NCBI GenBank assembly: GCA_009784765.1
Contig: WQXP01000056.1
Location: 1-7,309, forward strand
DNA: 7,309 bases
Source of the DNA: Oscillospiraceae bacterium
GTDB lineage: Bacteria; Bacillota; Clostridia; Oscillospirales; Ruminococcaceae
Direction of reading: 5' to 3'
Below the pieces are notes generated by a model. The model was not told the origin of the DNA and ran no database searches. It worked only from the letters and a program-made list of their open reading frames with translations. Both the position numbers and the translations under genes were made by a program. Below, piece after piece: positions 1-4,533 of the stretch. Numbering within the stretch: the stretch's first letter is position 1; each line of letters opens with the position of its first letter.

Positions 1-1
1 A

Positions 2-352
2 ATTCACCCTGTGCGAATGAACGGCATGATGCTGGGGATTCCCCAAACGATGAGCTATTTCGAGCGAATGCAGGCGCGGATTACGTCCTTTGTTACGGCT
101 AACTCCCGCATTTCGGCAGAGCGGTTTATGGCATTCATGATGGAAAAAGACGAGTTAGTCATGGACGTGGGTTCGGTGGTGGACGGTACTACGGCAGTGG
201 CGGAGGGGCTTATTGACCAACTCGGCGGGCTGTCTGAGGCAATTAAATGCTTATATGATTTGATTGAGGACGAAAAAGAGAAGCAAAAAGCAGAGCGTGA
301 GTCAAAGGAGGAACAAGCAGATGATTCTTCACACGACAGTGAGCAGACATGA
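2..352 (+). CDS. tepA: TepA-like ClpP-fold protease, C-terminal part (5' truncated by window edge)
   Basis: The reading frame is open from base 2 (I-H-P-V-R-M-N-G...), so the GTG at 11 is an internal Val and the true start lies before the window. Seen: 'GIPQTMSYFERMQ', then MEKD, then VVDGTTAVAEGLIDQLGGL, and a charged Lys/Glu-rich tail after about base 270. Family knowledge: this matches the end of the TepA/YmfB branch of ClpP/SppA-type serine proteases. The Asp of MEKD (codon 149-151) falls where ClpP carries the Asp of its Ser-His-Asp triad; the Ser and His would lie upstream, outside the window. The AEGLIDQLGG stretch corresponds to the end of the ClpP fold. In Bacillus this gene sits between rnjB and ylzJ-spoIIIE. 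The next gene overlaps it by 32 bases, suggesting coupled translation. The family is fairly secure; the exact cellular role is not. Confidence 0.8.
   Translation: MHPVRMNGMMLGIPQTMSYFERMQARITSFVTANSRISAERFMAFMMEKDELVMDVGSVVDGTTAVAEGLIDQLGGLSEAIKCLYDLIEDEKEKQKAERESKEEQADDSSHDSEQT
304..312 (+). promoter_or_regulatory. Ribosome-binding site of the ylzJ-like gene
   Basis: AAAGGAGGA is a near-perfect Shine-Dalgarno sequence 8 bases before the ATG at 321 and lies inside the end of the protease gene. It decides the start of the next gene: the same frame is open further upstream from an ATG at 264, but only the ATG at 321 is correctly spaced from a ribosome-binding site. Confidence 0.8.
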
Positions 353-506
353 CGTGTTTCCTGCACGGCATAACCTTGCGTCCCCCCCGAATGCTGCTGC
401 CGGTAACGCACACAGGCTGATTACCGACCCAAAGCAGATTATTTCACAATTGCGGCAACCCCGCGCGAACAGCGATTTACTCATAGAAAAAGGGCGGCTA
501 TTATGA
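321..506 (+). CDS. ylzJ: YlzJ-like small protein (61 aa)
   Basis: The start is set by the strong ribosome-binding site at 304-312, giving a 61-residue protein that begins MILHTTVSRHDVFP. Family knowledge: YlzJ-like proteins are short, typically begin MILYT followed by a stretch ending in V/I-F, and are encoded directly after tepA in Bacillus and relatives. Both the N-terminal wording and the neighbour agree. The middle (HRLITDPKQIISQL) could match the family's 'RL.STDP..YL' region, but this is weaker. There is no membrane segment or signal peptide. The function of YlzJ is unknown. The gene overlaps the protease gene by 32 bases, and its stop codon (504-506) lies in the loop of the terminator. 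In Bacillus spoIIIE follows; here it does not. The call depends as much on synteny as on sequence. Confidence 0.65.
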   Translation: MILHTTVSRHDVFPARHNLASPPNAAAGNAHRLITDPKQIISQLRQPRANSDLLIEKGRLL

Positions 507-516
507 CCGCCCTTTT
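488..516. terminator. Bidirectional intrinsic terminator
   Basis: AAAAGGGCGG (488-497) and CCGCCCTTTT (507-516) form a perfect 10-bp stem around a 9-base loop. GC pairs fill the loop-proximal part and four A:T pairs form the base, so a U-run emerges on either strand. On the plus strand it closes the protease/ylzJ operon, with the ylzJ stop codon in the loop. On the minus strand it starts 2 bases after the stop of the small ORF at 519-641 and would end the transcript from the promoter at 697-725. Confidence 0.88.
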
Positions 517-518
517 GG

Positions 519-641
519 CTATATATAGTAGTTGTCGAATATACTGTCGTTATGCAATATGCGATTTCGTAAAATATTGCAAATTTTTTTCGAAAATGCT
601 TGACATCTGTTTGAAAAAGTTTTGAAACGTCGTTGTTTCAT
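519..641 (-). CDS. Small basic peptide ORF (40 aa), unknown
   Basis: Reading the minus strand, an ATG at 641-639 opens a 40-codon frame ending in TAG at 521-519. Support: a GAGGT ribosome-binding site 8 bases upstream, a near-consensus promoter 56 bases upstream of the ATG, and a terminator immediately after the stop. The peptide begins MKQRRFKTFSNRC and ends FDNYYI. It holds nine Lys/Arg and two Asp, and has two Cys (13, 21). Residues about 5-29 place hydrophobic residues (F6, F9, C13, F16, I20, I23, L24, I28) at roughly helical spacing between the basic ones, compatible with a cationic amphipathic helix. There is no signal peptide or full-length membrane segment. I do not recognise it. It is visibly more AT-rich than the neighbouring genes. 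An untranslated RNA is the main alternative. Confidence 0.45.
   Translation of the reverse strand: MKQRRFKTFSNRCQAFSKKICNILRNRILHNDSIFDNYYI
553..581. repeat. 8-bp inverted repeat (hairpin) in the small transcript
   Basis: TGCAATAT (553-560) and ATATTGCA (574-581) are perfect inverted copies with a 13-base loop. The element lies inside the predicted minus-strand transcript and overlaps codons of the 40-aa ORF. No T-run follows on either strand, so it is not a standard terminator. It may be RNA structure or a protein-binding site. Confidence 0.5.
623..640. repeat. 6-bp inverted repeat at the start of the small ORF
   Basis: TGAAAC (623-628) and GTTTCA (635-640) flank a 6-base loop. In the minus-strand RNA the stem would begin inside the ATG start codon and cover about the next five codons, so it could influence initiation. 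The stem is short and could be chance. Confidence 0.3.
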
Positions 642-649
642 AGATAGAT

Positions 650-654
650 ACCTC
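650..654 (-). promoter_or_regulatory. Ribosome-binding site of the 40-aa ORF
   Basis: On the minus strand GAAAAGAGGT includes GAGGT, five bases complementary to the 16S rRNA tail, 8 bases before the ATG at 641. This spacing is normal and is part of the case for translation. A CCTC further up the leader (about 673-676) could pair with the GAGG, but only over four bases. Confidence 0.5.
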
Positions 655-696
655 TTTTCGTTTTATTTCCCCGAGGATTTCTACTGCAGTGTATAT

Positions 697-725
697 AGTA
701 TACCACACTATTTACCCCCTGTCAA
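697..725 (-). promoter_or_regulatory. Strong sigma-A promoter facing left
   Basis: The minus strand reads TTGACA (725-720), a 17-base spacer and TATACT (702-697), with TGG directly before the -10 to give an extended -10. That is a perfect -35, optimal spacing and a five-of-six -10. Expected initiation is near 690. The only thing downstream before the terminator at 488-516 is the small ORF/RNA. The -10 region also contains short dyads (GTATA/TATAC at 691-703 and AGTGT/ACACT at 688-709) that could be operators, which is speculative. Confidence 0.8.
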
Positions 726-758
726 TGCTTTTTCGGAAAGTTTTTGAAATTCAGCGAT

Positions 759-796
759 TTGCACAAAGAACTGCCTCGCGGGGGGGCTTTGTGCAA
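759..796. repeat. 10-bp stem hairpin with G-run
   Basis: TTGCACAAAG (759-768) and CTTTGTGCAA (787-796) are perfect inverted copies around an 18-base loop that includes seven consecutive G (780-786). The element lies between the spoIID terminator and the small-transcript promoter. No T-run follows on either strand, so it is not a canonical terminator. Its role is unknown; it may act as a backup barrier or a binding site. Confidence 0.5.
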
Positions 797-804
797 GATT
801 TCGC

Positions 805-828
805 AAATAACCGCTGTGAGCGGTTTTT
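805..828. terminator. Probable terminator after spoIID
   Basis: AACCGCT (809-815) and AGCGGTT (819-825) form a 7-bp stem with a 3-base loop, 13 bases past the spoIID stop. On the minus strand it is followed by ATTT, a short tail. On the plus strand the T-run (824-828) is better, although no plus gene is seen to end here. It is probably a modest terminator for spoIID that allows some readthrough. Confidence 0.55.
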
Positions 829-838
829 GGGGTGCGTA

Positions 839-1873
839 TCATCTTAATCTGTTTTCGCGGATTTGCACTTCGGTGTAGTAATAGTCTAAAATCTCGTTAA
901 AAGAATGCCCGCGCCGCGCCAGAACATCTGCGCCGTATTGACTTAGCCCGACACCGTGCCCATGTCCGCGAGTCTCGAAGATGAAAACTTGTGCGCCGCT
1001 CATATCGCGCTGAGTTATGTCGAAAGCAACAGAGCGCAGCCCGAGTGCGCGCCACAAATCGCCGCCCGAAAGGCGGTTGTTGCCGACATTGGAGGAAATG
1101 ACATATCCAAATTCGCTCAGGACGGGGGAAGCGAACCAGTCGGCGTAGTCGGGCGGCATGGAGGCAGTGCGGTTAAAGGCGAACATAGCTAATCGAATGG
1201 TTTCGGAGGAGATTTCGTTGACGGCGATAAATTCGGGGTGTTCCCTGTCCCAAGAGCTGTCAACGCTCTGCAGATAAGGCAGGTCGATTCCCCAAACAGG
1301 GAACGCCGTGTTCGTGACCCCCGCAGAAAGGCTGTGATAGACTGAGTAAATCGGGACAGAAGGCGCGGCGTTATGAACGATTGCCCGCGTTGAGGCAATG
1401 CGGGCGGCGGCACGAAATCGCTCAAGGGCGTTGTGATAATCTGCATCGGCGGCGAATTTGGCACGGGCTTTTTCTTCGCGCAAGAAAGGCTGGCAAGTCG
1501 CGGGGTTGTCAGAGATGTTGTTGCCGTCGTGGAGCAACCGCAGAACATAAGTGTGGGCGACGATTGCTTGGGCGGTGAGAGCCTGCTCATGATAGGAGGG
1601 CGAGATTTGCGCGAATAAACAGCCGACGAGATAGTCTTGCACAGAGAGGGTGAGAACTTCCCCCGTGTCTGTCATCAGCACGGAGATTTGCTCAGCGAAC
1701 TGCACGCTTACCGTGTCGGGCGGGTTCGGCGGGTTCGGCGGAGGCAGGCTTGCAGCGGGGACAGCAGGGAGCAGCAGCGGCAGTAATTCGCCGCCGCTTC
1801 TTGCGGCGAAAAGCGCGTTCGTGCCGAGCAACAGCAGCAAAAACACCGCGATAATAATAATATATGCTTTCAT
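839..1873 (-). CDS. spoIID: SpoIID-family protein with Gln at the expected catalytic Glu
   Basis: Length (344 aa) is close to Bacillus SpoIID. Order: an N-terminal membrane anchor (about 4-23), a Pro/Leu-rich linker (about 30-53), then the SpoIID domain to the end. Seen: VQDYLVG (78-84), EQALTAQAIVAHTYV (96-110), YHSLSAGVT (179-187), VWGIDLPYLQSVDSSWD (193-209) and the family signature GHGHGVGLSQYGA (303-315). Family knowledge: SpoIID is a lytic transglycosylase that trims peptidoglycan glycan strands with SpoIIP and SpoIIM during engulfment, acting outside the mother-cell membrane. The usual ASEMP motif, holding the catalytic Glu (E88 in Bacillus), reads AQISP here, so Gln89 (codon 1609-1607) replaces it. 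Start: ATG at 1873 with AAGGGGGA 7 bases upstream. It is divergent from the plus-strand operon. The family is secure; activity is doubtful. Confidence 0.93.
   Translation of the reverse strand: MKAYIIIIAVFLLLLLGTNALFAARSGGELLPLLLPAVPAASLPPPNPPNPPDTVSVQFAEQISVLMTDTGEVLTLSVQDYLVGCLFAQISPSYHEQALTAQAIVAHTYVLRLLHDGNNISDNPATCQPFLREEKARAKFAADADYHNALERFRAAARIASTRAIVHNAAPSVPIYSVYHSLSAGVTNTAFPVWGIDLPYLQSVDSSWDREHPEFIAVNEISSETIRLAMFAFNRTASMPPDYADWFASPVLSEFGYVISSNVGNNRLSGGDLWRALGLRSVAFDITQRDMSGAQVFIFETRGHGHGVGLSQYGADVLARRGHSFNEILDYYYTEVQIRENRLR
1721..1741. repeat. 9-bp tandem repeat encoding the Pro-Pro-Asn linker of SpoIID
   Basis: CGGGTTCGG occurs twice in tandem (1721-1729, 1730-1738) followed by a partial CGG. 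On the coding (minus) strand it encodes PPNPPNPP in the linker between the membrane anchor and the catalytic domain. A 9-bp period keeps the frame, so copy changes would only alter linker length. Confidence 0.7.
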
Positions 1874-1886
1874 TGAAAATTCCCCC

Positions 1887-1915
1887 TTGACTTTTCGAAA
1901 AATTAGTGTTATACT
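1887..1915 (+). promoter_or_regulatory. Strong sigma-A promoter of the membrane protein/two-component operon
   Basis: TTGACT (1887-1892), a 17-base spacer and TATACT (1910-1915), with TGT just before the -10 as an extended -10 element. Expected start is near 1922, giving a leader of roughly 20-45 bases. The -35 overlaps the spoIID ribosome-binding site (TCCCCCTT on the plus strand, 1881-1888). It is the only clear promoter before the plus-strand operon. Confidence 0.8.
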
Positions 1916-1942
1916 TGTATACGTATATGCGCTACTATATTC
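1914..1942 (-). promoter_or_regulatory. Possible sigma-E-type promoter for spoIID
   Basis: The minus strand reads GAATATAG (1942-1935), with ATA followed after 16 bases by TATACAAG (1921-1914). Family knowledge: Bacillus spoIID is transcribed by mother-cell sigma-E, whose promoters resemble ATA, a spacer of about 16 bases, then CATACANT. The -10 match is about six of eight. Initiation near 1907 would leave a leader of about 34 bases containing the AAGGGGGA ribosome-binding site. No sigma-A promoter is visible for spoIID. The -10 overlaps the opposing sigma-A -10 by two bases. Confidence 0.4.
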
Positions 1943-1964
1943 TATGAAAGAAAGCAGACAAGTT

Positions 1965-3059
1965 ATGACAAATCAAAATAAGCTTCCGGCAGATTTAAGC
2001 CAATCGCGCAAATTTCCTTGGGCAGGGATTTTTTTTCCTGCGGCACTAATCCTTCTGACAGTTATTCGCTACTATCAATTCGCAAATGTAATCACCCCGC
2101 AAAACGGATTTTTTGTCAATGACGGCGGGCTTTGGAATCACGCATTCTATATTGCTTTTGCAGTAGCGTCTGCGGGTTTTCTTGCCCTTGCAATACTCGA
2201 CAAACGCGCAGGCCGCGGAGTGCTGTCGAGCTGGCGCAAGCAGCCTAAGCCTCCTAAAGGCGTGAAAAAGAGCGACGCACCGGAAATCGCTCTCCCGAAA
2301 ACGAGCTTTGAGTTCTCGTTACCGGTTGCACTTATAGGCGCGCTTCCACTCATGTATTGCGGAGGGGCTGTTATTCTTGAGGTGTTTTACAGAAATGCCG
2401 CGAACGGTGTGGAACGCAGCATGATTCCCTTCGTTTTGCTTGCTCTTGCGGGGCTTGGATACACTTTCGCGGCATATTCGTTTATCGCGCATCGAAAACT
2501 CGCCCCTGTAGTGGCGATTGCATTTCTGTTCATTGCCGCCCATAACGCGAGCGAAGCGGCCCTCGAGTTCATGACGCGCAGTTATATCGCCAATGTCTCC
2601 ACACGATTAGTCGTTATATCGGTGTTTCTCCTGTTCGCGACGTTTTTGCTGAGTGCAGGGCGGGTAATCGTAAAAAGCGAAACTCAGTATACTTTATACA
2701 CGACGACTCTCAGCGGTTACTTAGCCGCGAGCCTCATATTGTCTGAATTTGCGGCACGGCTGTGGTACTTCTTTGCCGCAGAAGAGAGCCTCCGAAATAC
2801 ACTGACGGAGTATGCACCCCTCAACGGGTTCGAACTGCCCGATGCGTTCTTTGTCGCCCAAGGGTTATTTGCCCTGTGGCTGATGTACGTACTCAGCACG
2901 AAAGGCAGAATTAGTGAGGAAGATGATGACACACAAGACAAACTCGAGCAACTGCTCTTGCAGGCGCAGGAAGAGGCCGACGCTGAAAGTGCCCCCCGCA
3001 ACTATTTTGACACAGAGGCTTTTGTTCCCGATTCTGTTGACGGCGGCACTGCTGATTAA
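1965..3059 (+). CDS. Unknown membrane protein with about eight transmembrane helices
   Basis: First gene after the strong promoter at 1887-1915. Numbered from the ATG at 1965 (364 aa), hydrophobic segments lie at about 17-35, 57-79, 118-141, 153-175, 179-200, 213-233, 247-271 and 292-311. A basic loop (80-105, with KQPKPPKGVKK) lies between helices 2 and 3, and a soluble acidic tail (from about 316, SEEDDDTQDKLEQ) follows the last helix. By the positive-inside rule the basic loop and both ends are probably cytoplasmic. The ATG at 1944 is an alternative start; neither has a good ribosome-binding site, but 1965 has purine-rich bases about 10 upstream. The frame is open further upstream, antisense to spoIID, but that part precedes the promoter. 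I cannot name a family, and there are no transporter motifs. The next gene starts inside its 3' end. Confidence 0.85.
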   Translation: MTNQNKLPADLSQSRKFPWAGIFFPAALILLTVIRYYQFANVITPQNGFFVNDGGLWNHAFYIAFAVASAGFLALAILDKRAGRGVLSSWRKQPKPPKGVKKSDAPEIALPKTSFEFSLPVALIGALPLMYCGGAVILEVFYRNAANGVERSMIPFVLLALAGLGYTFAAYSFIAHRKLAPVVAIAFLFIAAHNASEAALEFMTRSYIANVSTRLVVISVFLLFATFLLSAGRVIVKSETQYTLYTTTLSGYLAASLILSEFAARLWYFFAAEESLRNTLTEYAPLNGFELPDAFFVAQGLFALWLMYVLSTKGRISEEDDDTQDKLEQLLLQAQEEADAESAPRNYFDTEAFVPDSVDGGTAD

Positions 3060-4515
3060 CTTAATCAGCTTAACCGGATGCGAGCTTAATATCCCAATAA
3101 CCGACTTGCTCTCTCCACCTATGCTGACCCGGGAACAAGGCGCGATTTTCACAGCACTTACTGCCGCGCAGGGAAGCGCGATTACGCTAAAATTTCCGAA
3201 AAGCGGAGAGTTTCTTTCGGCGTTTGTTTTTCTGCCCCAAAGCGTATCCAACAACGGGGTTGCAGTAGAACGAGTCATGGTTTTTTATGAACGCGAAGGG
3301 CTTGCTTCTGAACCTGCAATCTGGCTGACTTTTCTCGAAAAACACGGCAGTGAAAACTGGCGCGTAACTCACGACCGTTCTTTTTTCGCGACAGCAGTAG
3401 AGCAAATCAGCTTTATTGCCTTAGGCGAGCGTGGGGGTGAAAATATAATCATAACCACTTCTGTTGCAGGGCAAGCAGATAAAACCCTCCATGTAATCGC
3501 TTTTTGTGAGGATTCGAACGCTGTCGGCGGACAGACGCCGCAACAGGTTTATCAGCGGGAGTTTTGCGTGTATTACGAAGCGGGCGATTTCAAGGGTGAA
3601 GGCGCGAATATGCTCATGAGCATAAACTCGGGCGGAGGCGAACACAACGATGGTGTTACCGCCGAGTTTGTTACGTGGCAAGGCGACGAATTTGTCGTGC
3701 GATATTCAATACCCACGGATTCGGCTGCCGGCGTATTTGTGCAGACAATCACGGCGTTTGTACCCGTTGAACCTTCCGTGAATTATGCAGATGACACCAC
3801 AGAAGACGGTGAACCGTTTACGGAGCGATTGCCCGAAAAATCCCCTGTTCTGTTAATCGAATACGCCCGGGCAAACGGCTATTTTTATACTGACATAATA
3901 GTCTGGTGTGAAAAAGACAGCCGCCCTCCGCGAAATATTACTTTGCGGGGCAGCAACTTGGAAAAGCGCCCCAATCGCTACACCGCATATGCCTATTCAC
4001 GTGTTCTTGACGGAAGCGGAGTAATGCGTGTTGCAAGGAACACCCCTGCGAACGGGTATCGCGACGATGTTCCTGTTTCTGAGCGTGTCCGAATCGCGAT
4101 TTGGCACGACATTGTTCTTAGCGAAAGCGGCGACCGACTCGCTCCGCTTTATCACAGTTTCCTCGGCTTAAACAATGACTATGTTTTCTTTTTTTCGACA
4201 ACTTTGCCTAATTTAACGCAGGAAACAACTACAGTTACCGTAAACCTTGAGCCTTGTTCTTGTTTGGTCAGCGATGTTACGGTTTGGCAGTATGATTCGG
4301 AGGTGTTCACCAACGTCTATGATGTTACGACACCTCTTGTGCGGATTCTTTCGACAGCATCCGGGGAATCACCTTGCGCGAACTGCCGCGATGAATTTCC
4401 TGAGCGAATCATCCGCTTCGATTCGAAAACAAATGACGAGTTCGATTACTATGTGCAGATTTTCGGGGCTTCAATCAAGTTTCGAGAGTTGCGAGAAGTG
4501 CTTCGAGTTTTTTAG
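2989..4515 (+). CDS. Unknown large lipoprotein (about 508 aa)
   Basis: A classic lipoprotein signal is seen: LTQR, a hydrophobic core (LLFPILLTAALLINLISL) and lipobox L-T-G-C, with the lipidated Cys at codon 3079-3081. The mature protein should be anchored outside the membrane. I chose the GTG at 2989 (lipid Cys = residue 31), 12 bases after AGGAAGAGG. TTG at 3007 would give an even more typical signal, and an ATG at 2914 is possible but adds a long Lys/Arg-rich head. The first third (LTREQGAIFTALT, ITLKFPKSGEFLSAFVF, VMVFYE, ENIIITTSV) resembles, from memory, clostridial lipoproteins of unknown function with FG-GAP-like strands. Later it has Cys pairs C-x-C (423/425) and C-x-x-C (463/466). 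It overlaps the membrane protein gene by 71 bases and ends 18 bases before the regulator. No function is assignable. Confidence 0.85.
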   Translation: MPPATILTQRLLFPILLTAALLINLISLTGCELNIPITDLLSPPMLTREQGAIFTALTAAQGSAITLKFPKSGEFLSAFVFLPQSVSNNGVAVERVMVFYEREGLASEPAIWLTFLEKHGSENWRVTHDRSFFATAVEQISFIALGERGGENIIITTSVAGQADKTLHVIAFCEDSNAVGGQTPQQVYQREFCVYYEAGDFKGEGANMLMSINSGGGEHNDGVTAEFVTWQGDEFVVRYSIPTDSAAGVFVQTITAFVPVEPSVNYADDTTEDGEPFTERLPEKSPVLLIEYARANGYFYTDIIVWCEKDSRPPRNITLRGSNLEKRPNRYTAYAYSRVLDGSGVMRVARNTPANGYRDDVPVSERVRIAIWHDIVLSESGDRLAPLYHSFLGLNNDYVFFFSTTLPNLTQETTTVTVNLEPCSCLVSDVTVWQYDSEVFTNVYDVTTPLVRILSTASGESPCANCRDEFPERIIRFDSKTNDEFDYYVQIFGASIKFRELREVLRVF

Positions 4516-4520
4516 GGAGG
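4515..4520 (+). promoter_or_regulatory. Distant ribosome-binding site of the response regulator gene
   Basis: GGGAGG is a good Shine-Dalgarno core but sits 13 bases before the ATG at 4534, longer than the usual 5-9, and overlaps the last base of the lipoprotein stop codon. The spacing may lower initiation or make it depend on ribosomes finishing the lipoprotein. The ATG at 4534 is still the start, because MKKILICEDE is the standard beginning of a receiver domain. Confidence 0.5.
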
Positions 4521-4533
4521 GAAAGCGAAATCC

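Larger units (their letters stand above)
488..690 (-). other. Predicted about 200-nt minus-strand transcript (peptide mRNA or small RNA)
   Basis: This span runs from the expected start site (about 690, 7 bases past the -10) of the promoter at 697-725 to the terminator at 488-516. It fills most of the 332-base gap between the ylzJ-like gene and spoIID. It contains a ribosome-binding site, a 40-codon ORF, a 6-bp hairpin (623-640), an 8-bp hairpin (553-581) and the terminator stem. It could be a leadered mRNA for a tiny protein, a structured regulatory RNA, or both. The 5' and 3' ends are not complementary, so it lacks the closing stem of 6S RNA, and I recognise no other known RNA family. The transcription boundaries are predicted from sequence only. 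Confidence 0.5.

Noticed and set aside
55..411. 118-aa minus-strand ORF
   Set aside because: It lies antisense to the protease and ylzJ-like genes, is Ser-rich and low in family-like features, and has no promoter or ribosome-binding site; a shadow.
600..628. TTGACA at 600-605 on the plus strand as a rightward promoter
   Set aside because: At a 17-base spacing the -10 position reads TGAAAC, a poor match, and no plus-strand gene follows before spoIID on the opposite strand.
488..690. 6S RNA, tmRNA or SRP RNA identity for the minus-strand transcript
   Set aside because: The ends are not complementary as in 6S RNA, there is no tRNA-like acceptor as in tmRNA, and no SRP Alu or helix-8 motif is visible.
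1189..1590. 133-aa minus-strand ORF within spoIID
   Set aside because: It overlaps conserved SpoIID motifs in another frame and has no independent signals.
1650..1943. Upstream extension of the membrane protein frame
   Set aside because: It is antisense to the 5' part of spoIID, rich in Gly/Ser, and precedes the strong promoter at 1887-1915, so it would not be in the operon mRNA.
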